A DNA stretch of 41,104 nucleotides, taken from JAHQVK01 sp039819565 (GTDB taxonomy: Bacteria > Myxococcota > Kuafuiibacteriia > Kuafuiibacteriales > Kuafuiibacteriaceae). Position 1 is the first letter of the stretch. Each line of letters opens with the position of its first letter. The notes below the pieces were generated by a model. The model did no database searches. It had not been told where the DNA came from and saw nothing but the letters and a program-made list of their open reading frames with translations. Of this stretch, positions 16,472 through 24,662 are shown in pieces. Position numbers and translations under genes: made by a program. Location of the stretch: contig JBCBRU010000007.1 of the NCBI GenBank assembly GCA_039819565.1, positions 1 through 41,104 of the forward strand, read 5' to 3'.

Positions 16472-18286
16472 GTGGCGAAGTTCCCTCCCGAGAAGATCGC
16501 CGAAGTCCGCGACCGTATCCGCCTGGAGGACTGGGTGGGGCGAACCGTGCAGCTGCAGAAGCGGGGCCGACGCTGGGTCGGCCTGTGCCCGTTTCACAGC
16601 GAGAAGAGCCCCTCCTTCGGGGTCAGCGCCGACAAGCAGCTCTTTCACTGCTTCGGCTGCGGGGCCGGAGGGGACCTCTTCGCCTACGTCATGCGCATCG
16701 AGGGCCTCGATTTCCCCAGCGCGGTTCGACACCTCGCGGCCGCGGCGGGGGTCGAGCTCCCCGAGGACCGGCCGGCGGATCCGGCCGCGGCCCGGCGAGA
16801 AGCCGAACGAGAGCGGGCTTACTCCGTCAACGCGGTGGCCCAAGAGGCGTTTCGCGCAGCGCTCTCTCGAGACGCTCCGGCGCTCCGCTATCTCACGGAG
16901 GAGCGGGGCCTCAGCCCGGACACCGTCGAGCGCTTCGAGATCGGTTGGGCGCCCGACGCATGGAGCTACGTGACCGACGCCCTCGCCAAAGAACGTCTTC
17001 CGATCGAGCCCGCCGTCGAGATCGGACTTCTGGGCCGCCGGGCTCGGGACGGTAAGCCCTACGATCGTCTTCGAGGCCGCGTGACCTTCCCCATTCGCGT
17101 CCCCGGGGGCCGGGTGGCGGGATTTGGAGCTCGACGCGCCGACTGGATCGACCCGGAGGGACCCAAGTACCTCAACTCGCCCGAGAGCCCGATCTACGAC
17201 AAGTCCCGGGTCCTCTACGGGCTCCCCTTGGCTCGCGACGACATCCGCAAGAAGCGGCAGGCGCTTCTCGTCGAGGGTTACCTGGATGTGATCGTCCTGG
17301 CTCAGGCAGGCTTCACCCAGACCGTAGCGGGCTGTGGAACGGCCCTCACCGAGGCTCACGCCCGCACCCTCGCTCGCCTCACCCACGAGGTCGTGACGCT
17401 GTACGACGGGGACTTGGCGGGCCGAAAAGCCACCCATCGAGCCGCCATCCTGCTGCTCGCGGCGGGCGTGGAGGTTCGGGTCGTACCCCTCCCGGAGGGG
17501 GTGGATCCCGACGATCTCGTCCGCCAGAGCGGGGCCGAAGCCCTCGCGGAGCGCATCGAGTCGGCGCCCTCAGCCATCGACTTTTTTCTCCAGAGGGCGC
17601 GCGCGGCGGCCGCGGGAGGGGGCGTCTCGGGCACCCGCAAGGCGGTCGAGGCGGTTCGCCCGCTGATTCAGGCCATACCCGACCCCCTAGCCCGAGATGT
17701 CGCCCTCGATGCCTGCGCGCGCGAACTCGGGCTGGATCGGAATACCCTTCGGCGGCATTTCTCGCGGCCGCGGGGTCGAGCCCGCCCAGAACGCGATCAC
17801 AATCCACGTGATCTGTCACACTCCGGGGGGGGTCCGACACATAGGCAGGAGCGGGCGAGTGCGCCCCTCCCTCACGTGGTGGAGACCGAGCTTCTGAAAA
17901 TTTGCCTGGAGTCGCCGGCAGAGGTTTTTGCCTCGCTGGAATCGGAGGGGGGCTTTGAAGCGTTCCGCTCCGAGCCCGTCCGAGCAGCCATGCGAGCGGC
18001 CAAGACAGCCTACGACGAAGGTCGCGGATTCAGCGGCCCCGAAGCGCTCGAGGTAATGAGCCTCGAGGGCCTGACGCACGCCCCCTGGCTGGCCCAGGTG
18101 ACCGAACGCCTCGTGCGAGACGAGGAACCTGAGGCCCACCAGATAAGAGATCTCATCGCGCGACTCCGCGATCGATGGCGAAAGGCCGAACTCGCGGCCC
18201 TCCGCGAGAAGCTCGCACGGACCACCGACGCGGAGGAGCAAATGCGCCTCCTCGAAGAGGAGGAGCGCATTCGGTCGCAAGACTGA
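16472..18286 (+). CDS. dnaG: DNA primase
   Basis: DnaG synthesises RNA primers at the replication fork. The 604-residue protein has the zinc-binding domain at the N terminus with Cys39, His42, Cys60 and Cys63 (CPFHSEKSPSF, FHCFGCGAGGD). The RNA-polymerase core domain contains YLNSPESPIYDKSRVLYGL. The TOPRIM fold has EGYLDVIVLAQAG (around 268) and YDGDLAGRKA with metal-binding Asp312 and Asp314. A charged linker rich in Arg and Pro (around 430-465) leads to the C-terminal region, expected to contact the replicative helicase. The start is a GTG. It lies 61 bases after rpsU, with a hairpin in that gap, and 24 bases before rpoD. Confidence 0.96.
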   Translation: MAKFPPEKIAEVRDRIRLEDWVGRTVQLQKRGRRWVGLCPFHSEKSPSFGVSADKQLFHCFGCGAGGDLFAYVMRIEGLDFPSAVRHLAAAAGVELPEDRPADPAAARREAERERAYSVNAVAQEAFRAALSRDAPALRYLTEERGLSPDTVERFEIGWAPDAWSYVTDALAKERLPIEPAVEIGLLGRRARDGKPYDRLRGRVTFPIRVPGGRVAGFGARRADWIDPEGPKYLNSPESPIYDKSRVLYGLPLARDDIRKKRQALLVEGYLDVIVLAQAGFTQTVAGCGTALTEAHARTLARLTHEVVTLYDGDLAGRKATHRAAILLLAAGVEVRVVPLPEGVDPDDLVRQSGAEALAERIESAPSAIDFFLQRARAAAAGGGVSGTRKAVEAVRPLIQAIPDPLARDVALDACARELGLDRNTLRRHFSRPRGRARPERDHNPRDLSHSGGGPTHRQERASAPLPHVVETELLKICLESPAEVFASLESEGGFEAFRSEPVRAAMRAAKTAYDEGRGFSGPEALEVMSLEGLTHAPWLAQVTERLVRDEEPEAHQIRDLIARLRDRWRKAELAALREKLARTTDAEEQMRLLEEEERIRSQD

Positions 18287-18310
18287 CTCGCTCGAGAACG
18301 GAAAAAACCC

Positions 18311-20995
18311 ATGGCCAAGCCTAAAGCGCCCACCCCCACGGCAACCAAGTCCGCTCCGGCGGCCAAGAAAGCGCCCGCCAAGAAGACGACCGCCCGGACT
18401 CGGGCGAGCACGTCTCGACCCAAGACCGAGGAGGCGTCGCCGACCAGTACCGCCAAAAGGGTGAAGGCCACCCCCGAGGTCGCGAGCGAAGAGGCCGTCA
18501 AAAAGACCGCGACCGCCGCCCGTAAAAAGGCCGCGGTGACGAAGTCCAGTGCGGCTGCAGAACGCGCCAAGGAAGCCGAGAAGAAGCGGCAGATGAAGCA
18601 GAAGGCCGCGGCTCAGCGGAAGAAGGCCGTCGCCAAAAAGAAGATGTGGGTCCAGAAGGCGGCCGCAGCCAAGAAGAAGGCCGCCGACCTGAAGAAGGCC
18701 GCCGCCGCCCGCGCCCGCGAAGAGGCGGCGAGGGAGGCCGAAGCGCTCCGCAAGAGCAAGGCGGCCGAAAAGGAGCGAGAGAAGAAGGCCGCCGCGAAGG
18801 CTCGGGAACGGGTCAAGAAGGAGAAGGTCAAGGCCAGCGAGCCCGAGACGACGCCGACGGAAGCCGTAGCCGAAGAGGGCGCACCGGAGACCGTGGCGGC
18901 CGAAGTCGAAGCCGCGCCGCGCCCCAAGAGAAGCCCTTCGAAGGCCGCGACCAAGCGCAAGGCCAGCTCAAAGGCAGCCTCGACCGAAGCGCCTACGGAA
19001 AAAGTCGCGTCGAAGCCGTCCATCGACGCTCTGGCGGAAGAGCCAGACCCGATTGAGGGTACCTCGGAGGCCGATGAGGAGAGCCGCAAGCAGCTGCTCG
19101 CCGAGACGGCCAAGAAAAAGCAGGTCATGCTCACGGAGAAGCAGCTCGCGCGGAAAGATCAGGCGGCCCGCGCCGCCAAGCTCGCCGCCGCCAAGAAACG
19201 CGCGGGGGCCGAAGAGCCCAAAGACGACGCCATGGCGGACCTCCTGGAGCGAGGCCGAACCCAGGGGGTGCTCACGCTGGATGACGTCAATCGCTCCCTG
19301 CCCGCGGACATGGTCTCGGCCGAGCAGCTGGACGCGGTGATGGACATCTTCACCAAGGAGAACATCGATATCGTCGACACCGACGGCAACGAGGACTCCA
19401 ACGAGGACAGCTCCAACGCGAGCGCCACCAACGGCAAGCCCGCCAAGGCGGATGGCAAATCGAGCAGCCGCTCCGAGACCCGCGAGGATCTCGACGCGGC
19501 GTATAAGACCAACGACCCGGTGCGGATGTACCTCCGCAAGATGGGAAGCGTGGCCCTCCTGTCCCGCGAGGACGAGGTCGCGATCGCGAAGCGCATCGAA
19601 GCCGGCGAGAAGGAAGTCCTCGACGTCGTGCTCAAGTCCTCGCTGGCCGTGAAGGAAATCCTGACCCTCGGCAAGCGCCTCGAGGAAGGCAAGGTCCGGA
19701 TCCGAGACGTCGTCAAAGAGGTTGATGAGGAACACGAGGTCTTCGACGAGGTGGCCGTCACCGAAAAGGTGAGGGACATCATGGGCAAGATTCAGATCCT
19801 GGACGAGTCCAACGATCAGATCCGCGAGGAGCTGTTCACGGGTCGCAAGAAGCTCGCCCGTCCGCGCAAGACGGAGCTCAACAAGGAGCTCGAGCGTAAC
19901 CGCGAGGAGATGGCCACCCTCCTCGAGGAGATGCAGCCCAACAAGCGCCAGATCCAAAAGATCGTGGCCAAGCTCAAGGGTCTCATAAAGAAGGTCCACC
20001 AAACGGAGCAGGAGGCGCTGGCCTGGCAGACTCGCTTGCGGGTCCCCATGGTCGAGATTCGCAAGATGCTCCGGGAGGTTCGAGAAGACCCCTCCAAAGA
20101 GAAGGACGTGCAGCGCAAGCTCCGGCTCACCCCGGAGGAGTTCCACGAGATGGAGCGGACCGTTCGCGGCGCCATCCGAAAGATCAAGAGAATCGAGCAG
20201 GAGGCAGGCCTTCCACTGGAAGAGCTTAAGGTCACCTACAAGCAGATCCAGGTGGGTGAGCGCAAGGCGAAGAAGGCGAAGGCGGAGATGGTGGAAGCCA
20301 ACTTGCGTCTCGTGGTGTCCATCGCCAAGAAGTACACCAACCGTGGCCTGCAGTTCCTGGACCTCATCCAGGAGGGCAACATCGGCCTCATGAAGGCGGT
20401 GGATAAGTTCGAGTGGCGTCGAGGCTACAAGTTCTCGACCTACGCAACCTGGTGGATCCGCCAGGCCATCACGCGAGCGATCGCCGACCAGGCGCGGACC
20501 ATTCGTATTCCGGTCCACATGATCGAGACCATCAACAAGCTCATTCGGACCTCGCGATACCTCGTTCAGGAGCTCGGCCGTGAGCCCACGCCCGAGGAGA
20601 TCGCAGAGAAGATGGAGCTCCCCCTCGACAAGGTGCGGAAGGTCCTCAAGATCGCTAAGGAGCCGATCTCCCTCGAAACCCCGATCGGCGAAGAAGAAGA
20701 CTCCCACCTCGGCGATTTCATCGAGGATAAGTCCGCGGTGAGCCCGAGCGAAGCCGTGATCTCCATGAACCTCGCGGAGCAGACGCGACGGGTGCTGGCC
20801 ACCCTCACGCCACGCGAAGAGAAGGTCCTCCGCATGCGCTTCGGCATCGGCGAGAAGTCGGATCACACCCTCGAAGAGGTGGGTCAGGACTTCGAGGTGA
20901 CCCGTGAGCGTATCCGGCAGATCGAAGCCAAGGCGCTTCGCAAGCTGCGCCACCCCTCCCGGGCGAAGCGACTCAAGGCCTTCGTCGAAGGCTGA
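18311..20995 (+). CDS. rpoD: Primary RNA polymerase sigma factor with a long Lys/Ala-rich N-terminal extension
   Basis: The housekeeping sigma factor. The conserved part starts near residue 300: region 1.1 (MADLLERGRTQGVLTLDDV), region 1.2 (DPVRMYLRKMGSVALLSRE), a non-conserved region, region 2 from about 660 (EANLRLVVSIAKKY, then YKFSTYATWWIRQAI), region 3, and region 4.2 (TLEEVGQDFEVTRERIRQIE) close to the C terminus. At 894 residues it is far longer than Escherichia coli sigma-70 (613). The excess is mostly a head of about 230 residues rich in Lys, Ala and later Glu (AAKKAPAKKTTARTRAST; KKAAAKARERVKKEK), resembling histone-H1-like tails and a charged coiled coil. It is third in the rpsU-dnaG-rpoD operon and is followed by a hairpin. 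The ribosome site is weak (GGAAAAAA). Confidence 0.97.
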   Translation: MAKPKAPTPTATKSAPAAKKAPAKKTTARTRASTSRPKTEEASPTSTAKRVKATPEVASEEAVKKTATAARKKAAVTKSSAAAERAKEAEKKRQMKQKAAAQRKKAVAKKKMWVQKAAAAKKKAADLKKAAAARAREEAAREAEALRKSKAAEKEREKKAAAKARERVKKEKVKASEPETTPTEAVAEEGAPETVAAEVEAAPRPKRSPSKAATKRKASSKAASTEAPTEKVASKPSIDALAEEPDPIEGTSEADEESRKQLLAETAKKKQVMLTEKQLARKDQAARAAKLAAAKKRAGAEEPKDDAMADLLERGRTQGVLTLDDVNRSLPADMVSAEQLDAVMDIFTKENIDIVDTDGNEDSNEDSSNASATNGKPAKADGKSSSRSETREDLDAAYKTNDPVRMYLRKMGSVALLSREDEVAIAKRIEAGEKEVLDVVLKSSLAVKEILTLGKRLEEGKVRIRDVVKEVDEEHEVFDEVAVTEKVRDIMGKIQILDESNDQIREELFTGRKKLARPRKTELNKELERNREEMATLLEEMQPNKRQIQKIVAKLKGLIKKVHQTEQEALAWQTRLRVPMVEIRKMLREVREDPSKEKDVQRKLRLTPEEFHEMERTVRGAIRKIKRIEQEAGLPLEELKVTYKQIQVGERKAKKAKAEMVEANLRLVVSIAKKYTNRGLQFLDLIQEGNIGLMKAVDKFEWRRGYKFSTYATWWIRQAITRAIADQARTIRIPVHMIETINKLIRTSRYLVQELGREPTPEEIAEKMELPLDKVRKVLKIAKEPISLETPIGEEEDSHLGDFIEDKSAVSPSEAVISMNLAEQTRRVLATLTPREEKVLRMRFGIGEKSDHTLEEVGQDFEVTRERIRQIEAKALRKLRHPSRAKRLKAFVEG

Positions 20996-21010
20996 GCCCA
21001 GGCGGGCGAT

Positions 21011-21033
21011 CTCGGGTGCTCCGGGCACCCGAG
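21011..21033 (+). terminator. Hairpin after rpoD
   Basis: A perfect nine-base stem (CTCGGGTGC, 21011-21019; GCACCCGAG, 21025-21033) with a five-base loop TCCGG begins 15 bases after the rpoD stop. There is no T run, so termination could be inefficient or rely on other factors. Its position also argues against starting the next gene at 21016. Confidence 0.6.
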
Positions 21034-21129
21034 GTCATCCGCTCGCCGGCGCTTAGAATCTTCGCTCGTCCCCGCTCCCCGCCGCCTCCCGGGGTTGTCT
21101 CTCGACCCGTCCTCGCTGAACCTCCATTC

Positions 21130-22005
21130 ATGTCGCCCGACGCGTGGCGAGCCCGGGGGCGCCGTGTGCGCGCGCTGGATCGTGACCTCTTCGTCGTCGA
21201 CGACGGCCCTCGAGAGCGCCCCACCGTGCTCCTTCTTCATGGCTTCCCCACTTCGAGCTGGGACTGGGCGCCGATGTGGCCCGAGCTGGAGCAGCGCTAC
21301 CGGGTCGTGGCTTTCGACTTCGTCGGCTTTGGCTTCTCCGAGAAGCCCCCAGGTCGGGTCTCCGTCCAGCTCCAGGCCGACGTGACCGAGGCCCTGGTGG
21401 CCTCGCTGGGGCTCGGTCGGCACCACGTGCTCGCCCACGACTACGGTGACACCGTCGCGCAGGAGCTCCTGGCCCGCGACCGAGAGCGTCGTGAGCCCCG
21501 GATCGCCTCGGCGCTCTTCCTCAACGGGGGGCTTTTCCCGGAGACGCATCGCGCGCGCCCGATTCAGCGCCTTCTCGCCACTCCGCTCGGCCCCACCCTC
21601 TCTCGGGTCCTTGGCCGCGGGACCTTCGGGCGTCGCTTTTCGGAGGTGTTCGGCCCGAACACGAAACCGAGTCGCGAAGAACTCGATGCCTTCTGGGGCA
21701 TCATCTCCGAGAACGGCGGGCGACGCATCTTCGCCGGCGCGATAGGCTACATGGCCGAGCGGGTGGAGCAGCGCGCCCGCTGGGTGGGAGCCTTGACCCA
21801 TGCCCGCTGCCCCCTCGGGCTCATCAATGGGTCACTCGATCCCGTGTCGGGGGCCCATATGGTGGCTCGCTATCGGGAGGTGGTCGGCGAGCACCAACCT
21901 GACACCTTCTTCGAGGCCCTGCCCGACGTCGGGCACTACCCTCAATGGGAAGCCCCGGAAGCCACCCTGCGAGCCTTTCATCGCTTCCTGGAGAACATCG
22001 CATGA
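21130..22005 (+). CDS. MEST/PEG1-like alpha/beta hydrolase
   Basis: A 291-residue alpha/beta-hydrolase. The oxyanion motif is HGFPTSSWDW (37-46). The nucleophile elbow reads LAHDYGDTVAQELL, with Asp104 in the place of the Ser of esterases, as in haloalkane dehalogenases and epoxide hydrolases. LNGGLFPETHRARP, RRIFAGAIGYM, RWVGALT and GSLDPVSGAHM follow the pattern of the animal imprinted-gene product MEST/PEG1 more closely than common bacterial dehalogenases (recalled from family knowledge, not computed). The likely catalytic His is in VGHYPQWEAP. The ATG at 21130 is chosen because earlier frame lies over the rpoD hairpin and has no homology. Its stop overlaps the next gene as ATGA. The substrate is not known, in this group generally or here. 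Confidence 0.88.
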   Translation: MSPDAWRARGRRVRALDRDLFVVDDGPRERPTVLLLHGFPTSSWDWAPMWPELEQRYRVVAFDFVGFGFSEKPPGRVSVQLQADVTEALVASLGLGRHHVLAHDYGDTVAQELLARDRERREPRIASALFLNGGLFPETHRARPIQRLLATPLGPTLSRVLGRGTFGRRFSEVFGPNTKPSREELDAFWGIISENGGRRIFAGAIGYMAERVEQRARWVGALTHARCPLGLINGSLDPVSGAHMVARYREVVGEHQPDTFFEALPDVGHYPQWEAPEATLRAFHRFLENIA

Positions 22006-23906
22006 GCAGCTGGGACACCCTGATTGTGGACGCTCTCGTCTTCGACGGCTCTGGAGCCGCCCCTCGTCGGGTCGACGTGGCCCTGTCCGAAGGACAGGTA
22101 GCTCGCGTCGGGCCGCAGCTCGATCGGAGCCGAGCCTCCGAAGTGGTCTCGGGAGAAAATCAATGGCTCACGCCGGGGCTCCTGGACATTCACACCCACT
22201 TCGACCTCGAAGTGGAGCTTGCGCCCGGGCTTGGGGAGGCCGTCCGCCACGGCACCACGACGGTCGTCATGTCGAACTGCTCGCTCGGACTCGCCTTCGG
22301 GAATCAGAGAAAACAGGCCGGGCCTTATCTTCAAGATCCCATCGTCGACTGCTTCGCTCGAGTGGAGAACATGCCCAAGCATGTGCTCCGAAAGGCGGCG
22401 AACCTCGCCACCTGGCGGGACAGCGGAGAGTATCTTCGTCATCTCGACGGCCTCGCCCTCGGCCCGAACGTGGTCCCTATGATCCCCCACTCGATGCTCA
22501 GGGTCGAAGTCATGGGCCTCGACGCGGCGGTGACTCGGGATCCTACCCCGGAGGAGCTCGACGAGATGGTCCGCCTCCTCGAAAAGGGCTTAGCCGAAGG
22601 GTACGTGGGTTTTTCGACGGACGCCTTGCCCTTTCACTACCTCGCCAACGATCCCCATCGACAAAAGAAGATCCCATCCCAGCACCTTTCGCAAGCTGAA
22701 CTGCGTCGACTGACGGATGCTCTGCGTCGACACGATCGCGTGTGGCAGGCCACCCCTCCCAAAGACGACCCTCTCCTCGTCCTGCGAAGCTTCCTCCTCA
22801 CGAGCGGCCGCCTCTTCGGCCAGCCCCTGCGGCTCACCGCGGTGGCCGCGCTGGACGTTGTGACCAACCGCAGTCTCGCCGCTCTTGGGCTCGTCATGAC
22901 CCGCCTCTTCAACTCGCCTCTTCTGCAGGGTCGCTTTCGGCTCCAAGCTCTCGCAGCGCCCTTCGAGGTCTGGTCCGAAGGCCCCCTCACCCCGCTCGCC
23001 GAAGAGATCCCCGAACTTCGAGAGCTCAACGAACCCGACCTCGAGGACGTCGAGAGCCGTCGACGTCTCCTGCGCGACCCGGACTATCGCGAGCGCTTCG
23101 TGCGGATGTGGACCCGAGGTCGAAAGGGTTTCTCGTGGGCTCGAATCCTCCGCTGGCTTCGACGGGAGAACGTGGCCCTGACCCGGGAGCTGAGGGATAT
23201 GAAGGTGGCCAAGGCGCCGGTGGCGGAGTGGGTCGGTGAGACCCTTCACGACGTCTACGAGCGACTCCGTGCCCACCAGATGGACGCAGCCTCTCCGAGG
23301 AGCCCGGGCGAAGCAGAGGCTTTCGCGGACGCGCCCGATCTGAGGTCCGGGCCCTACGTCGGAAACGACGCCCTCTTCCTCCTCTACCTCCTGGAGCGAT
23401 TCGACACGGCGCTGGTGTGGTCGTCGATCACCGCCAATGACCGGCCGGAAAAAGTGAAGGCTCTCCTCACGCACCCTCAAATCTTGCCGGGGTTCAACGA
23501 CAGCGGAGCTCACCTGACCAACATGGCCTTTTACGACACGAACCTCCGCGGTCTTCGCATGGTCATGGAGGACGGCTTTGAGGCCGTGAGCCGCCACATT
23601 AGCCGCCTAACCTCGGAGCCGGCGGATTTTTTCCGCCTCGCCTCCGTGGGACGGATCGCCGAGGGCTACCGGGGGGACCTCGTCCTGATCGACCCCGAAG
23701 CGCTCCGCCACTATGACGGCCGGGCCCACGTTCGGGAGATCCACCGGGACGTTTTCGACCACACGCAGCTCGTCAATCGCTCGGACGGAGTAGTGACGGG
23801 GGTATGGATCGGCGGCCATCGGGCCTGGACCGGCGAGGACTTCACCGAGGAGCTCGGTGAGACCAAGATGGGCGACTGCCTCACGACCGAAGGGATCCGC
23901 CCGTGA
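22002..23906 (+). CDS. Amidohydrolase of the N-acyl-D-amino-acid deacylase family
   Basis: A 634-residue amidohydrolase-3/D-aminoacylase-type protein. The metal-binding HxH lies in PGLLDIHTHFDLE. VRHGTTTVVMSNCSLG carries the Cys that bridges the metal site in D-aminoacylases. GFNDSGAHLTNM near residue 500 supplies the catalytic Asp. ASVGRIAEGYRGDLVLID closes the barrel and returns to the beta-sandwich. The central section (PSQHLSQAELRRLTDAL) is closer to the less-studied subgroup often annotated only as amidohydrolase, so hydrolysis of an N-acyl-D-amino acid is a family-level inference. The ATG overlaps the stop of the hydrolase gene and the stop overlaps the sirtuin GTG, giving three coupled genes. 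No signal peptide, so cytosolic. Confidence 0.88.
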   Translation: MSSWDTLIVDALVFDGSGAAPRRVDVALSEGQVARVGPQLDRSRASEVVSGENQWLTPGLLDIHTHFDLEVELAPGLGEAVRHGTTTVVMSNCSLGLAFGNQRKQAGPYLQDPIVDCFARVENMPKHVLRKAANLATWRDSGEYLRHLDGLALGPNVVPMIPHSMLRVEVMGLDAAVTRDPTPEELDEMVRLLEKGLAEGYVGFSTDALPFHYLANDPHRQKKIPSQHLSQAELRRLTDALRRHDRVWQATPPKDDPLLVLRSFLLTSGRLFGQPLRLTAVAALDVVTNRSLAALGLVMTRLFNSPLLQGRFRLQALAAPFEVWSEGPLTPLAEEIPELRELNEPDLEDVESRRRLLRDPDYRERFVRMWTRGRKGFSWARILRWLRRENVALTRELRDMKVAKAPVAEWVGETLHDVYERLRAHQMDAASPRSPGEAEAFADAPDLRSGPYVGNDALFLLYLLERFDTALVWSSITANDRPEKVKALLTHPQILPGFNDSGAHLTNMAFYDTNLRGLRMVMEDGFEAVSRHISRLTSEPADFFRLASVGRIAEGYRGDLVLIDPEALRHYDGRAHVREIHRDVFDHTQLVNRSDGVVTGVWIGGHRAWTGEDFTEELGETKMGDCLTTEGIRP

Positions 23907-24655
23907 ACGATGCTGCAGCTCAAGTTGCGGACCGGCTCTCGGGGGCCAAGCGCGTCCTCTTCGTGACCGGCGCCGGCCTGTCCGCGGACTCCGGACTTCC
24001 CACCTATCGCGGAGTTGGCGGCCTCTATGAAGACGAGGACGCGACCGAGGAGGGCATGGCCATCGAGGAGGCTCTCTCCGGTCCGATGCTGCTGGCCCGT
24101 CCCGACGTCGCATGGCGCCACATCGCCCGTATCGAGAAGGCGTGTCGCGGAGCTCGACCCAATCGCGGACATGCGGTCATCGCCGAGCTCGAGCGACGCT
24201 TCGACGTCGTCGTGCTCACGCAAAACGTGGACGGATTTCACGCTGAAGCGGGCAGTACGAAAGTCATCGACATTCACGGAGACGTACATCGGCTGAAGTG
24301 CACGGCGTGCTCGTGGAAAGAGACCGTCCGCGACTACTCGCATCTCGAGGTCCCGCCACAGTGCCCGGTCTGCGGTCAGCTCGTGCGGCCCGACGTCGTG
24401 CTCTTCGAAGAGATGCTCCCCACGCGAAAGCTCCTCCTTCTCGAAGCCGAGCTCTCGGCGGGCTTCGACGTCGCGTTCTCCGTAGGGACCTCGGCACTCT
24501 TCGCCTATATCGCGGCTCCGATGGCTCATCTGCGAAGTCAGGGTGCCTTCACCGTCGAGGTCAACCCAGGCGAGAGCGCGGTGTCGCACGTGGTGGAGCT
24601 GGTGGTGCGAGAGCGCGCCGCTGCGTTCTTGGACGCCGTGGCGCATGCTTTGTAG
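23903..24655 (+). CDS. NAD-dependent protein deacylase, sirtuin (SIR2) family
   Basis: A 250-residue sirtuin that should remove acyl groups from lysines using NAD. Motifs in order: GAGLSADSGLPTYRG (23-37), TQNVDGFH, the catalytic His125 in IDIHGDVH, a four-Cys zinc site (CTAC and CPVC), RPDVVLFEEMLP, VGTSALF and VEVNPGES. The Tyr-x-x-Arg pair that marks desuccinylase-type (SIRT5/CobB) enzymes is not obvious at its usual place, so acyl preference is open. It starts at GTG, overlapping the amidohydrolase stop as GTGA. The gene converges on the ADYC lipoprotein with seven bases between stops. The co-translated neighbours are two other hydrolases, unlike the usual isolated cobB. Confidence 0.93.
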   Translation: MNDAAAQVADRLSGAKRVLFVTGAGLSADSGLPTYRGVGGLYEDEDATEEGMAIEEALSGPMLLARPDVAWRHIARIEKACRGARPNRGHAVIAELERRFDVVVLTQNVDGFHAEAGSTKVIDIHGDVHRLKCTACSWKETVRDYSHLEVPPQCPVCGQLVRPDVVLFEEMLPTRKLLLLEAELSAGFDVAFSVGTSALFAYIAAPMAHLRSQGAFTVEVNPGESAVSHVVELVVRERAAAFLDAVAHAL

Positions 24656-24662
24656 CCGCAAC

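Noticed and set aside
18968..21028. A 686-codon open frame antisense to rpoD
   Set aside because: It mirrors the conserved sigma-factor sequence, is Leu/His/Asp-rich with no domain sense, and such frames are common opposite high-GC genes.
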